Notes under the pieces: generated by a model | Seen by the model: the letters and a program-made list of their open reading frames with translations, nothing else | Databases searched by the model: none | Told to the model about the DNA's origin: nothing | Position numbers and translations under genes: made by a program | Shown here: one piece after another, positions 16,228-24,661 of the stretch | Layout of the letters: each line of letters begins with the position of its first letter | Position numbering within the stretch: the stretch's first letter is position 1 | Source of the DNA: a bacterium | GTDB lineage: Bacteria > Actinomycetota > Acidimicrobiia > Acidimicrobiales > Bin134 | Direction of reading: 5' to 3' | Length of the DNA stretch: 64,000 nucleotides | Assembly: GCA_026708015.1 (NCBI GenBank) | Contig: JAPOVT010000037.1 | Location: forward strand, 28,646 to 92,645

Positions 16228-18465
16228 GTGAGCACTTGGGAAGGCCGGGTCGAAGACTTCGACCTGCTGACCGGCCGAGCCCGCTTTGGCGGTGACCTCA
16301 ATGTTGAGAGTGCGCTATGGCTGGGCTTCGTGCGGTCACCGGTGGCCCGGGCAACCATTGCCGGTATCGACACATCGGCCGCCGAAGCCCTCGAAGGCAT
16401 TGTCGGAGTATTCACTGCCGATGATCTTGCGCTGATCACCCAGCCGAGCGTGGAAGGCATCACCCCCACAGAGATCAGCCGACCCCCGCTGGCCCAGGGA
16501 TCGGTGGCCTATGTCGGTGAGGCAGTAGCCGCCATCGTTGGGGTCAGCGAAGCAATCGCGGCCGATGCCTGCGAACTAGTTGAGGTCAGCTACGAGCCGC
16601 TGCCCCCACTCTCCGACCTGTCCTCTGCCACCGGCGAGGATGCACCGCTCCTGCATCCCCGGCACGGGTCCAACGTCGTGCTCACCGTCCCATCCGGCAA
16701 TCCCACCGCGGTCCGTTCTGCTCTCGAACAGGCCGAAGTAGCCGTCACCCTCTCTCAGCACTATCCCCGGGTGGCGTGCTCTCCCATTGAGGGTATTGCT
16801 GGTCTTGTCGTCCCCCACGGCGACCGGGTGGTAGTCCATGTCAACTCCCAAATGCCTGCTCTCACCCACGACGAGCTGGCCCGCACCTTGGCCTTGCCCG
16901 ACGATCAGATCAGCGTGGTGGTACCCCCCATCGGAGGCGGCTTCGGAGGAAAGTGCTGGGGCGAGAACGGCCTGTTTGCCGTGGCCGCGCAATTGGCCCA
17001 GCGACTGAACCGGCCGCTGCGCCTCGTTCAAACCCGCCCTGAGAATCTGCTGTCGATGCAGGCCCGGGATCAAGACCAGAGCATCACGCTGGCCGCCGAC
17101 CAATACGGGACTGTCACCGCGCTGACAGCCGAGGTGAGCGCAGATGTGGGCGGGTACGCCGGGATGGGCGCATTTGAGCCGCTGCAAACCCAGCGGCTGC
17201 TCCCCGGCCCCTATCGGATCGACCGGGTTGCGGTCACCGCTTCGGCGGTGATGACCAATACAGTCCCCACCGGCCCCTACCGAGGCCCGGGCCGAGCCGA
17301 GGCCATTGGGCTCTTGGAGCGGGCCATGGACAACTTGGCGCGAGCTCTGAATCTGGACCCGGCGGAGATCCGCCGCCGCAACCTGCTTCGGCCCGATGAC
17401 TTCCCCCGACAGACCCCTGGCGAACTGCTCATGGATGAAGCCAACCATCTTGGTGCCTTGGAGCAGGCTCTCCAAGAGATCGGATACCAACAACTACGGG
17501 AAGACCAAGCTGCCCTCAGAGTCTCGGAAAAGCCCCGGCTCCTCGGCATCGGCATCAGCTGCTGGGCCGATTTCACTGGCCGCCACGAGCCTTGCCAGCC
17601 GGCCTCGGCCCGGGTGACCGACGACGGCCGCATCGAGATTGATGCGGGCACCGCCCCCATCGGTCAGGGAATGCAGACTGTTGTCGCCCGCTTAGCTGCC
17701 GACGCCTTGGATGTAGACCCTGCCCTGATTATGGCCGCCACCCCCAACACCGGCCGCTTCCGCTCTGCGTTGGGCAGCTTTGGATCGCGATCGGCTTCGC
17801 TGGCCGGCAGCTCTACCGTCCAGGTAGTTGGCCGATTGCGCGACAAGCTGAAAGAACGGGCCGCCGAGTTGCTCGAAGCCGCAGTAGACGACATCGAGCT
17901 CCACCCCGACGCCACCCTGGGCATCCGGGGCACCCCCTCAGCCAGCATCGCACTAACCGACTTGGCCGGAACCGAGGCCACCGCGGCCTTCGACCAAGGC
18001 CAGCCCACCTTCTCCGGTGGCACCCACGTGGCCGTTGTAGAAGTCGACACCGAGACCGGCAATGTGGACCTGATCCGCCATGTGGCCGTCACCGACTGCG
18101 GCAGGGTGCTCAGCGAGATGCAAGCCTCAGGCCAGGTGCAAGGTGGCGCCGTGCAAGGCATCGCCGTCGCCCTCTTCGAGGAGATGCGCTACGACGCCGA
18201 CGCAAACCCGCTTACCGTTAGCTTGGCCGACTACCTCGTACCCGCAGCGAGCGATGTCCCCGAAGTGGAAACCCGCTTCACCGAAACCCCCACCGACCGC
18301 AACCCCCTCGGCGCCAAGGGAGTGGCCGAGAGCGGCACCATCGCCGCGCCCCCCGCCGTCCAGAACGCCATCATCGACGCCCTCGCCCCCTTCGGCGTCA
18401 CCCACATCAACATGCCCTGCACACCAGAACGGATCTGGCAAGCCCTCCGCACCAACCAGATATGA
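16228..18465 (+). CDS. Xanthine dehydrogenase/aldehyde oxidase family molybdopterin-binding subunit
   Basis: A 745-residue large subunit of the molybdenum hydroxylase family. The N-terminal aldehyde oxidase hammerhead domain covers about 1-120. The Mo-cofactor domain shows GGGFGGKCWGENG (about 232-244), TGPYRGPGRAEA (about 349-360), GIGISCWADFTG, IGQGMQTV and GAKGVAESG near the C-terminus, which carries the catalytic Glu. The CO dehydrogenase active-site loop with selenium-modified Cys is absent, so CO oxidation is unlikely. The FAD-binding medium and 2Fe-2S small subunits are not adjacent, so partners must be elsewhere. Start GTG at 16228 lies 12 bases after the amidohydrolase stop, suggesting an operon. 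Confidence 0.9.
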   Translation: MSTWEGRVEDFDLLTGRARFGGDLNVESALWLGFVRSPVARATIAGIDTSAAEALEGIVGVFTADDLALITQPSVEGITPTEISRPPLAQGSVAYVGEAVAAIVGVSEAIAADACELVEVSYEPLPPLSDLSSATGEDAPLLHPRHGSNVVLTVPSGNPTAVRSALEQAEVAVTLSQHYPRVACSPIEGIAGLVVPHGDRVVVHVNSQMPALTHDELARTLALPDDQISVVVPPIGGGFGGKCWGENGLFAVAAQLAQRLNRPLRLVQTRPENLLSMQARDQDQSITLAADQYGTVTALTAEVSADVGGYAGMGAFEPLQTQRLLPGPYRIDRVAVTASAVMTNTVPTGPYRGPGRAEAIGLLERAMDNLARALNLDPAEIRRRNLLRPDDFPRQTPGELLMDEANHLGALEQALQEIGYQQLREDQAALRVSEKPRLLGIGISCWADFTGRHEPCQPASARVTDDGRIEIDAGTAPIGQGMQTVVARLAADALDVDPALIMAATPNTGRFRSALGSFGSRSASLAGSSTVQVVGRLRDKLKERAAELLEAAVDDIELHPDATLGIRGTPSASIALTDLAGTEATAAFDQGQPTFSGGTHVAVVEVDTETGNVDLIRHVAVTDCGRVLSEMQASGQVQGGAVQGIAVALFEEMRYDADANPLTVSLADYLVPAASDVPEVETRFTETPTDRNPLGAKGVAESGTIAAPPAVQNAIIDALAPFGVTHINMPCTPERIWQALRTNQI

Positions 18466-18534
18466 CGGCCAACTGATCGCGTCTAGCCGTCATGCAGCTC
18501 ATGCTTCGAGATTGGAGCAGGTCGTAGGAGCCAC

Positions 18535-19722
18535 TTAAGGAGGCGTCGGAGTGGCCTCTCTAGGGGCGAGGGCGGGGAGGGCCGGGTCAAAGTTGAGTGG
18601 GACGTAACCGGAATGGTCGACAAACTCGTCTCGGGGCCAAGTTGCTGTTGCCCTGTACACCGTGCCGTCCATCGTCAACTCGACGTCGTAGGTGAATGGT
18701 GCCTCACCCAGAGCCGCAGCCCGCAGAGCATCGCTCCTGTTGACGTCCAGACTCACCAATCCGGGGCTGCGGCAACCTTCCGGCCTGTCTTCTACGTAAC
18801 GCACTTCAGTGCTGGCGCCGTTGGCGGCTGTGACAATCACGGTGGCAGAAGCCGAGTCAGGTGTAATGGCAAGCCCCGAAATCGACATTCCGGCGGCGTA
18901 GGTGGTCACCTGCCCGTCGTCGAACCACAACAGCCCCATGTTGGCCTTCGGCACCGGCAGAACGCCATCAACCGTCATCTCCCACACGAACGAGGAGATC
19001 ACGTCGCCGCCCGGACCGCTGCCGTATACATCGACGATGTAGGCACCGGCGAAGCCCTGCGGTACCAGTTTGTGGACGGTGGGTGCGATGCGGGCGAGCG
19101 GCTCCGTCTGGGAACGGCCGCACCCTTCTTCGTCACCAATCTGAAAGGTTGTCGCGCTGAATTCCCATCCGGCCACGGGAAACTCGACATAGAGGGGTCC
19201 AGCCCCGCGCACCCGTTCAAGTTCGTCAACGAGATCGGGAACGCCGTCAGCGCAGTAGTCCGAATATGTGCCGTCAGAACCGATGAAGTCGATCCAGCAT
19301 GTAGTCCAGATTGTTAGCTCAAAAGAGGTTCCATGGCCGGTGACTCTGATCGTCGGCGGCTCGCGCGTCTCTCCCTGGCGCACAAGATCACGTATCATCA
19401 CCTCCGGTGGCACGGCGCTGTAGTCCTCCGGAGCGAGACTTTCGGGAGGGCGGCCAAGATACGCATCTGGACGATTCTCGAGTTCAGGCTCCGCGGCAGA
19501 CAATCCATCTTCTGATACCGGAGAGGGTGTGCCGTGGTCTTGGAGAGCCGACGGCGTAGCTGAAGGTAGGGCCGCGGGCGATGGCTCCTCTGTGGGCGTT
19601 GCTGTGCCGGGGTCGAGGGCTTGTTCCAGAATCGACGGGTCTGACTGGCAACTTGTGGCCAGAAGCATCAGTCCGACCACCAGTCCTATCAGCCTCGGCA
19701 CCGATATCTGCACGGGCTCCAT
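18535..19722 (-). CDS. Predicted lipoprotein of unknown function
   Basis: A 395-residue secreted protein. The signal peptide runs MEPVQISVPRLIGL to the lipobox LLATSC, with Cys25 as the lipidated residue. A Pro/Thr/Ser-rich, acidic linker follows (about 30-100). The folded part contains several cysteines and beta-rich segments, for example FELTIWTTCWIDFIG, VEFPVAGWEFSA and SFVWEMTVDG, suggesting two beta-sandwich domains. It ends in a Pro/Thr-rich tail. I recognise no family. The upstream TTG at 19725 is also possible but ATG at 19722 gives the better signal peptide. It is the downstream neighbour of an HNH gene on the same strand, 111 bases away. Confidence 0.7.
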   Translation of the reverse strand: MEPVQISVPRLIGLVVGLMLLATSCQSDPSILEQALDPGTATPTEEPSPAALPSATPSALQDHGTPSPVSEDGLSAAEPELENRPDAYLGRPPESLAPEDYSAVPPEVMIRDLVRQGETREPPTIRVTGHGTSFELTIWTTCWIDFIGSDGTYSDYCADGVPDLVDELERVRGAGPLYVEFPVAGWEFSATTFQIGDEEGCGRSQTEPLARIAPTVHKLVPQGFAGAYIVDVYGSGPGGDVISSFVWEMTVDGVLPVPKANMGLLWFDDGQVTTYAAGMSISGLAITPDSASATVIVTAANGASTEVRYVEDRPEGCRSPGLVSLDVNRSDALRAAALGEAPFTYDVELTMDGTVYRATATWPRDEFVDHSGYVPLNFDPALPALAPREATPTPP

Positions 19723-19757
19723 CAAATCATGGCGACAGGGCCTGCGGGGGTTTGGGG

Positions 19758-19844
19758 GCGTGGGCTCAGGCGGCGGCCTGGTGTTGGCGGGGCGTGGGCT
19801 CAGGCGGCGGCCTGGTGTTGGCGGGGCGTGGGCTCAGGCGGCGG
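19758..19844. repeat. 34-bp tandem direct repeat, about 2.5 copies
   Basis: A 34-base unit starting GCGTGGGCTCAGGCGGCGG repeats with copies beginning at 19758, 19792 and 19826. The last, partial copy runs into the 3' end of the HNH gene and includes its stop codon, so the earlier copies are duplicated gene-end sequence. Slippage or recombination is the likely origin. Confidence 0.85.
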
Positions 19845-21111
19845 TCAGTTGCTCAGCGGGCGGTGGGTGGGCTGTGGGGCTGGGCCGGGGTGGGGGCAGC
19901 AGGCGGTTCCGGCCCGTTGCAGAATCGCGCCCGAGAATGTGACCGTGTTTGTGGACTTTCCTATGGCACTTGGGGCACAGCAGCACCAGGTTGGGCATGT
20001 CGGTGGGCCCGTTGTGGTCCCATGGTTGGATGTGGTGGCCGTCGCATACTTGGGGTCGGATGCCGCAGCCAACGCAGCCGCGGTCTCTGCGGTACAGGGC
20101 CAGCTTCTGGGCTTTGGTGGGTGCTCTTTGGGCTCTTCCCATGTAGAGGGGCTGCCCGTCGGCTGCGAAGATCATCGGCACGATCTGCGCGTCGCAGGCG
20201 AGGCGGCGGAGCTCGTCGAGCTCGATGGGCGTCCCGTCGATCAGCCCGGCGTTTTGGAGCCGGCCCTCGATGGCGTCGTAGTCGGCGGAGATCACCAGCA
20301 CCGTCTTCTGCGGCCTGATGCCGCAGTCCGGCGCCACCGCCGCCACCTCGTTTGGGATCCCGCAGCCAGAGGTGCCTTCCGCTACAGCGTTGGCGGTCTC
20401 GGCGGGCTGCTGGGTGATGAGCGCGACCAGCGCGTCGGCGTTGCGCTGCTCGAAGGTGCGGATGGGGTCGAAGGCGATGTCGTCGCCGAGCATCTTGGTG
20501 CTCATGGCGTCAACAGCGATTTTGACCCGCTCGCCGGACACCTGGTCCAGTTCGGCGTGCAACACGACCATGCCGCCGCTGCTGTCGAACACCTTGAAGG
20601 AGCGGCGGGCTCTTTGGCGCTCGGCGCGGCCCATCCCGTCATCGGCGCGACGCTGGTCCTCGCGGGCGGCGACTGACTTCTTGAACTCGTCGTGGCCCTG
20701 CCAGCCGCCCAGATCCAGCAACTCCTGCTGGTCTTGTTCGCTCATCGGCGCCCGCTTGTGCGACTCGGCGACCAGCGCGCCCTGGTCCGCGGAGATGTGC
20801 CCGTCTTGGACTGCGCCAAGAATCTGCGGCATGGCTGTGAGGCTCTCGGCCGTCTTGGCCAGCCGGCGGGCCCGGTAGGCGCTGATACCGAATTGGTGGC
20901 ACACCGTCGCCGCCGCGCCCGGCCCTTCGAGCTCGCCGTAACGCACGACCAACCCGACCAGATAGCCCTCCGCCCGGCGGCGCAACAGATCAGCCTCGCC
21001 CATCAAACCCAACAGCTCCGAAGCGCCGGCCTCCGAATAGTCCGGGAACGCAAAACCCTCAGCAGCACCGTCGTCGGCACCGCCTGTACTGGGATTCAAC
21101 GTAAATTCCAT
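19834..21111 (-). CDS. DUF222 / 13E12-repeat HNH endonuclease
   Basis: A 425-residue protein of the actinobacterial 13E12 family. The N-terminal DUF222 region (about 25-290) is helical, with VCHQFGISAYRARRLAKTAESL and LDQVSGERVKIAVDAM. The C-terminal HNH nuclease has two zinc pairs, CVGCGI and CPKCHRKVH, around DGHHIQPWDHNGPTDMPNLV. These genes are multicopy in mycobacteria and relatives and are often associated with repeats or mobility, but biochemical roles are poorly known. A perfect TATAAT box lies seven bases before the ATG, so the mRNA is probably leaderless. The 3' end is embedded in a 34-bp tandem repeat. Confidence 0.9.
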   Translation of the reverse strand: MEFTLNPSTGGADDGAAEGFAFPDYSEAGASELLGLMGEADLLRRRAEGYLVGLVVRYGELEGPGAAATVCHQFGISAYRARRLAKTAESLTAMPQILGAVQDGHISADQGALVAESHKRAPMSEQDQQELLDLGGWQGHDEFKKSVAAREDQRRADDGMGRAERQRARRSFKVFDSSGGMVVLHAELDQVSGERVKIAVDAMSTKMLGDDIAFDPIRTFEQRNADALVALITQQPAETANAVAEGTSGCGIPNEVAAVAPDCGIRPQKTVLVISADYDAIEGRLQNAGLIDGTPIELDELRRLACDAQIVPMIFAADGQPLYMGRAQRAPTKAQKLALYRRDRGCVGCGIRPQVCDGHHIQPWDHNGPTDMPNLVLLCPKCHRKVHKHGHILGRDSATGRNRLLPPPRPSPTAHPPPAEQLTAA

Positions 21112-21118
21112 AGATGAA

Positions 21119-21124
21119 ATTATA
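21119..21124 (-). promoter_or_regulatory. -10 box TATAAT, leaderless promoter of the HNH gene
   Basis: On the minus strand a consensus TATAAT ends seven bases before the ATG at 21111. No Shine-Dalgarno sequence is present. The surrounding 80 bases are notably AT-rich compared with the rest of the window. Confidence 0.6.
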
Positions 21125-21199
21125 CCAACCCCAGTGACACATTCCCCCCTGAAATATGCCTGAAAATATGAAAAAACTCAGCCAGCGACCGAAATCGAT

Positions 21200-22327
21200 C
21201 TAGACGGTCAGTCCGTAGAGCTCGGCGCAGTTGTCGCGGAGGACTCGGTCAAGTTGGTGATCGGTCATGTGGGTGGTCTGCTCGGTGAGCATTTCTTGCG
21301 ACCACGGCCAGGTGGCGTCGGAGTGGGGGTGGTCGTTGGCCCACATCACCCGGTTCTCGTTCATCAGGTCGAGCAGCTTGAATGCCACCCAGTCGTCCTG
21401 AAAGGTGAGGTACACGTTCTCTCGGAAGTAATCGCTGGGATTCTTGGACAGCTCGGCGCTCTCCAACCAGTTGCGATGCCGGTTGTAGGCGTGGTCGGCC
21501 CGATACATCCAGTGGGGCGCCCAGCCGGCGTCGGCCTCCACGCACACCACCTGCAAATCGGGATGGCGCTCGAACACGCCGCCGAAGATCAGCGTGCCGA
21601 TGATGTCCTGGTTGCCCCGGATAATCCCCAGAAACGAGTTGATCTTCGGCCCTCGGAAGTGAGCGGCCATGGGGTGGTCGTTGCCCGAGGTGAGGATGTG
21701 GAACGACAGCGGCATCCCAATCGACACCGCCGCCTCCCAGAATGCGTCGAAATCGGGATGGTCGTAGTCGAGGCCGGAGGCCGCGTAACCGGGAAGCATG
21801 ACCCCCTTGAGCCCTAAGTCCCGCATGGCCTCCAGGTCGGCGATGGCCTCGTCCACGGAGCGAATCGCGGTCTGGCCCAGGCCGATGAGCCGCTCCGGGG
21901 AGTGGGAGTTGAACTCGGCTATCCAGCGGTTGTAGGCGTCGAAGCAGGCCTTCTTGTAGTCGCCGTCGGGGTGGTTGCAAATGGTCATCCCTACCGACGG
22001 ATAGATCACCTCGGCCACCACGCCGTCGCGGTCCTGCTCTTCCAGTCGGGCCACCGGGTCGTAGCCGCCGGGGTGCAGCTCCTCCCAGCGAGTGCCGCTG
22101 GAGATGCTGATCTCATGCCAGCTCTTGCCCGCCGCGGCGATCATGCCGAAAGGCATCCGGTTGCGACCGTTGTCGATCGACATGAACACGCCCATGTCAT
22201 CGGCCCAATCCACCCGCGGCGCTCGGTCTCGGAACTTGGGATCGATGTAGTCGATGTAGGTGTTGTCGGGCTCGGTCACGTGCGAATCAGCCGAAATACA
22301 AGGGCGAACGGGGGTAACGGTGCTCAT
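21200..22327 (-). CDS. Amidohydrolase_2 family metal-dependent hydrolase
   Basis: A 375-residue TIM-barrel hydrolase. The N-terminal metal motif is ISADSHVTEP, further probable ligands are in LSFHILTSGNDHP and ANDHPHSDATWP, and VCVEADAGWAPHWMYRADH is typical of the aromatic/cyclic acid hydrolase subgroup common in Actinobacteria. It ends DNCAELYGL, the usual terminus. It belongs to a different subgroup from the genes at 14800 and 22394. A GAAGAGGTT ribosome site precedes the ATG at 22327. It is divergent from the amidohydrolase at 22394, with 66 bases between the starts. Substrate unknown. Confidence 0.87.
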   Translation of the reverse strand: MSTVTPVRPCISADSHVTEPDNTYIDYIDPKFRDRAPRVDWADDMGVFMSIDNGRNRMPFGMIAAAGKSWHEISISSGTRWEELHPGGYDPVARLEEQDRDGVVAEVIYPSVGMTICNHPDGDYKKACFDAYNRWIAEFNSHSPERLIGLGQTAIRSVDEAIADLEAMRDLGLKGVMLPGYAASGLDYDHPDFDAFWEAAVSIGMPLSFHILTSGNDHPMAAHFRGPKINSFLGIIRGNQDIIGTLIFGGVFERHPDLQVVCVEADAGWAPHWMYRADHAYNRHRNWLESAELSKNPSDYFRENVYLTFQDDWVAFKLLDLMNENRVMWANDHPHSDATWPWSQEMLTEQTTHMTDHQLDRVLRDNCAELYGLTV

Positions 22328-22380
22328 CTTCTGAACCTCTTCTATCTCGTGTCACTGAGACAACCACCAACGGTAGTAGC

Positions 22381-22386
22381 TAGCGT
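22381..22386 (+). promoter_or_regulatory. -10 box TAGCGT, leaderless promoter
   Basis: TAGCGT ends seven bases before the ATG at 22394. The intervening bases are C/T-rich and contain no ribosome site, as in the paralogous gene at 14800. Confidence 0.5.
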
Positions 22387-22393
22387 TTCCCCC

Positions 22394-23788
22394 ATGAGCA
22401 GCCAGCGATCCGCCGCCGACATCCGAGCCGACCTCGGCCATCCCGTTATCGACGCCGATGGGCACGTGTTCGAGCACTACCCAGCCCTGCACCAGTACTG
22501 CCTCGACGAGGGGCTTGAGGGAGGGCTTTACCCCTACATGTCAAGCTGCTCGTTCAACGGAGAGCGCAATTGGAGCGGCCTGTCGCCTGACGAACGGCTG
22601 GCCCAGCGCTCCTTCCGGGGTCCGTGGTGGGCCCTGCCGCTGGGCAACACCCGCGACTTCGCCACCGCGGTGTCACCCGCGCTTTTCCGCGACCGAATCG
22701 AAGAGCTGGGAATGGACTTCGCGGTGTGCTACCCCAGCATCGGACTCAATTTTCCCGCCTACAAAGACGACGAGGTCCGCAACAAGCTCTGCCGAGCCCT
22801 CAATCGGTACTTGGCCGACAGCTACCAAGGCCTGCAAGACCGCCTGACTCCGGTAGCCGCCATTCCCACCCACACCCCCGAAGAGGCCATTGAGCATCTC
22901 GAGTTCGCGGTCACCGAATTGGGCTTCAAGGCAGTGATGATCGGCGGATTCGTGCCCCGACAATTACCGGCCGGCGGGGAGATGGCCACCTGGATCGACT
23001 CGCTGGGCCTCGATTCGGCCTACGACTACGACCCCCTCTGGCAGCGGCTAGTTGACCTGCAAACCCCGGCCAGCTTCCACTCCGGATCGATGGGCTGGGA
23101 CGGACGCCGTTCCATCTCCAACTTCACCTACAACCACCTGGGCAACTTCGGCGCCGCTAGTGAGGCCACCGCCAAGTCGATTTTCTTCGGCGGAGTTACC
23201 CATCGCTTCCCCGACCTGCGCCTCGGCTTCCTTGAAGGAGGGGTCACCTGGGGTGCCCAATTGGTATGCGACCTCCTCAGCCACTGGGAGAAGCGCGGTC
23301 CCGAAGGCCTGAAGGCCTACGATCCGGCCCGATTTGATCCCGAGTACTTCGATTCTCTACTGGCTGAGGCCAACGACCCCATCGACTTGCCCGCCGGATT
23401 CGGGAAATCGATGCAGAAGGGCATCAGCAATGATGTGGTGGTCAACGACTTTGAGGCCGCCGGCATCACCTGCCCCGAGGACATCATCGAGCAGATCGAC
23501 CGGTCCTACTGGTTCGGGTGCGAAGCCGACGACCCCCTTGTGCGGCTGGCCTTCGACGGCGCTCTACCCGAAGGAGCCAACCTCAACACCATCTTCTCCT
23601 CCGACGTGGGCCACTGGGACGTGCCCGACATGTCAGAAGTGATGCCTGAGGTGTGGGAGCAGGTGGAGCACGGCTGGCTGAACGAAGACCAGTTCCGGGC
23701 ATTCACCTTCGGCAACGCTCACCGCTTCTTTTCCGAAGCCCGCCCTGACTTCTTCAAGGGCACCGTCCTAGAGGACGTCTCCGTCTAG
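22394..23788 (+). CDS. Amidohydrolase_2 family metal-dependent hydrolase (paralogue of 14800)
   Basis: A 464-residue hydrolase with first metal motif VIDADGH at about 18-24 and probable later ligands in FHSGSMGW and FSSDVGHWD. It shares most landmarks with the protein at 14800, including PWWALPLGNTRDFATAVSP, NHLGNFGAA, FLEGGVTWG and SDVGHWDVPDMSEVMPE, so the two arose by duplication. The ATG at 22394 is fixed by the -10 box; longer upstream reading frames overlap the divergent amidohydrolase gene and are not credible. It leads a plus-strand series with thioesterase, reductase, crotonase and the ferredoxin oxidoreductase. Reaction unknown; C-C or amide cleavage of a cyclic acid is likely. Confidence 0.85.
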   Translation: MSSQRSAADIRADLGHPVIDADGHVFEHYPALHQYCLDEGLEGGLYPYMSSCSFNGERNWSGLSPDERLAQRSFRGPWWALPLGNTRDFATAVSPALFRDRIEELGMDFAVCYPSIGLNFPAYKDDEVRNKLCRALNRYLADSYQGLQDRLTPVAAIPTHTPEEAIEHLEFAVTELGFKAVMIGGFVPRQLPAGGEMATWIDSLGLDSAYDYDPLWQRLVDLQTPASFHSGSMGWDGRRSISNFTYNHLGNFGAASEATAKSIFFGGVTHRFPDLRLGFLEGGVTWGAQLVCDLLSHWEKRGPEGLKAYDPARFDPEYFDSLLAEANDPIDLPAGFGKSMQKGISNDVVVNDFEAAGITCPEDIIEQIDRSYWFGCEADDPLVRLAFDGALPEGANLNTIFSSDVGHWDVPDMSEVMPEVWEQVEHGWLNEDQFRAFTFGNAHRFFSEARPDFFKGTVLEDVSV

Positions 23789-23817
23789 AACCAAAACGCC
23801 TTGGGAAATAGGGCACC

Positions 23818-24627
23818 ATGAACGCCCCTGATTCATCAACTTCGAGATTCATGCTTACCGCCCAACTGGGGATCTACTGCGACCCCAGCTCCCAGCCCGG
23901 GTACGGAATGCTCCGGGTGTTCGACGAGCAGTGCTATGGCGGTCAGGTGAGGCCATCAGTGCTGATGCTGATCGCCGACATCACGGGCGGCATGATCGGG
24001 GAGAAAGAAGATCCCGACTGCTGGCATTTCACCACTGACTTCCAACTCCGCACCGCAGCCGTCCCTCTTCCCGATCAAATCGATGTCTACGCCGAGGTGC
24101 TGCGGGCCGGGGCTTCCACGCTGACCTGCGAGTGCCGCTTCACCACTACCGACGGCGCCGAGATCGGCTACGCCCAGATCGGTTTCGGTCGCCACCACCA
24201 GCGACCCGGCGATCCAGCCAAGCCCATCCACGACCCTCCCCGTCCCGATCTCACGGGGCTTCCCGACATCGACCAGCCCCTAGCCGAGGTGGCTGGCATC
24301 GAGGTGGTGGATGCCGCCACCGGCCATGTGGAGGTCGAGCTCACCCCGCAGTTGCTCAACCCTGCGGGCATCATGCAGGGGGCCATGGTCACTCTGGTGG
24401 GCGAGGTGGGGGCCGAGACCTTTGCCGAGCATGATCTCGGCACGCCCCACGCGGTGGCCGACATGGACATCCGCTACCTGTTGGGGGGAAAAATCGGCCC
24501 GGTGTACAGCACCTGCCGCTGGATGGGCGACCCATCATCTGGGTGGGTGGTGGCCGAGATCAGGGATCTGGGCAAAGGGGACCGTTTGATGGCCACCATG
24601 TTGATGCGAGTCCGCCCGGCTCGCTGA
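23818..24627 (+). CDS. PaaI/acyl-CoA thioesterase-like protein, double hotdog
   Basis: A 269-residue protein with two hotdog-like halves. The first half has SVLMLIADITGGMIG (about 43-57) and FTTDFQLRTAAVPL. The second has the clearer PaaI pattern: LNPAGIMQGAMVTLVGEVGAE (about 180-200), where an N-P-x-G-x-x-H/Q-G element and a helix Glu form the active site, then VADMDIRYLLGG. The catalytic His of classic HGG motifs is replaced by Gln in MQGA. Such enzymes hydrolyse acyl- or aryl-CoA thioesters. It sits between an amidohydrolase and a reductase, 29 bases after the former. Confidence 0.75.
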   Translation: MNAPDSSTSRFMLTAQLGIYCDPSSQPGYGMLRVFDEQCYGGQVRPSVLMLIADITGGMIGEKEDPDCWHFTTDFQLRTAAVPLPDQIDVYAEVLRAGASTLTCECRFTTTDGAEIGYAQIGFGRHHQRPGDPAKPIHDPPRPDLTGLPDIDQPLAEVAGIEVVDAATGHVEVELTPQLLNPAGIMQGAMVTLVGEVGAETFAEHDLGTPHAVADMDIRYLLGGKIGPVYSTCRWMGDPSSGWVVAEIRDLGKGDRLMATMLMRVRPAR

Positions 24628-24649
24628 GAGGCCAGAGGACCTACCCGAG

Positions 24650-24655
24650 TAGTTT
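24650..24655 (+). promoter_or_regulatory. -10 box TAGTTT, leaderless promoter
   Basis: TAGTTT ends six bases before the ATG at 24662. It probably starts a transcript for the reductase, crotonase and the ferredoxin oxidoreductase genes downstream. Confidence 0.45.
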
Positions 24656-24661
24656 GGCGGG

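Noticed and set aside
21902..22393. Extension of the second amidohydrolase frame back to 21902
   Set aside because: It runs antisense through the conserved part of the gene at 21200-22327; the leaderless promoter fixes the start at 22394.
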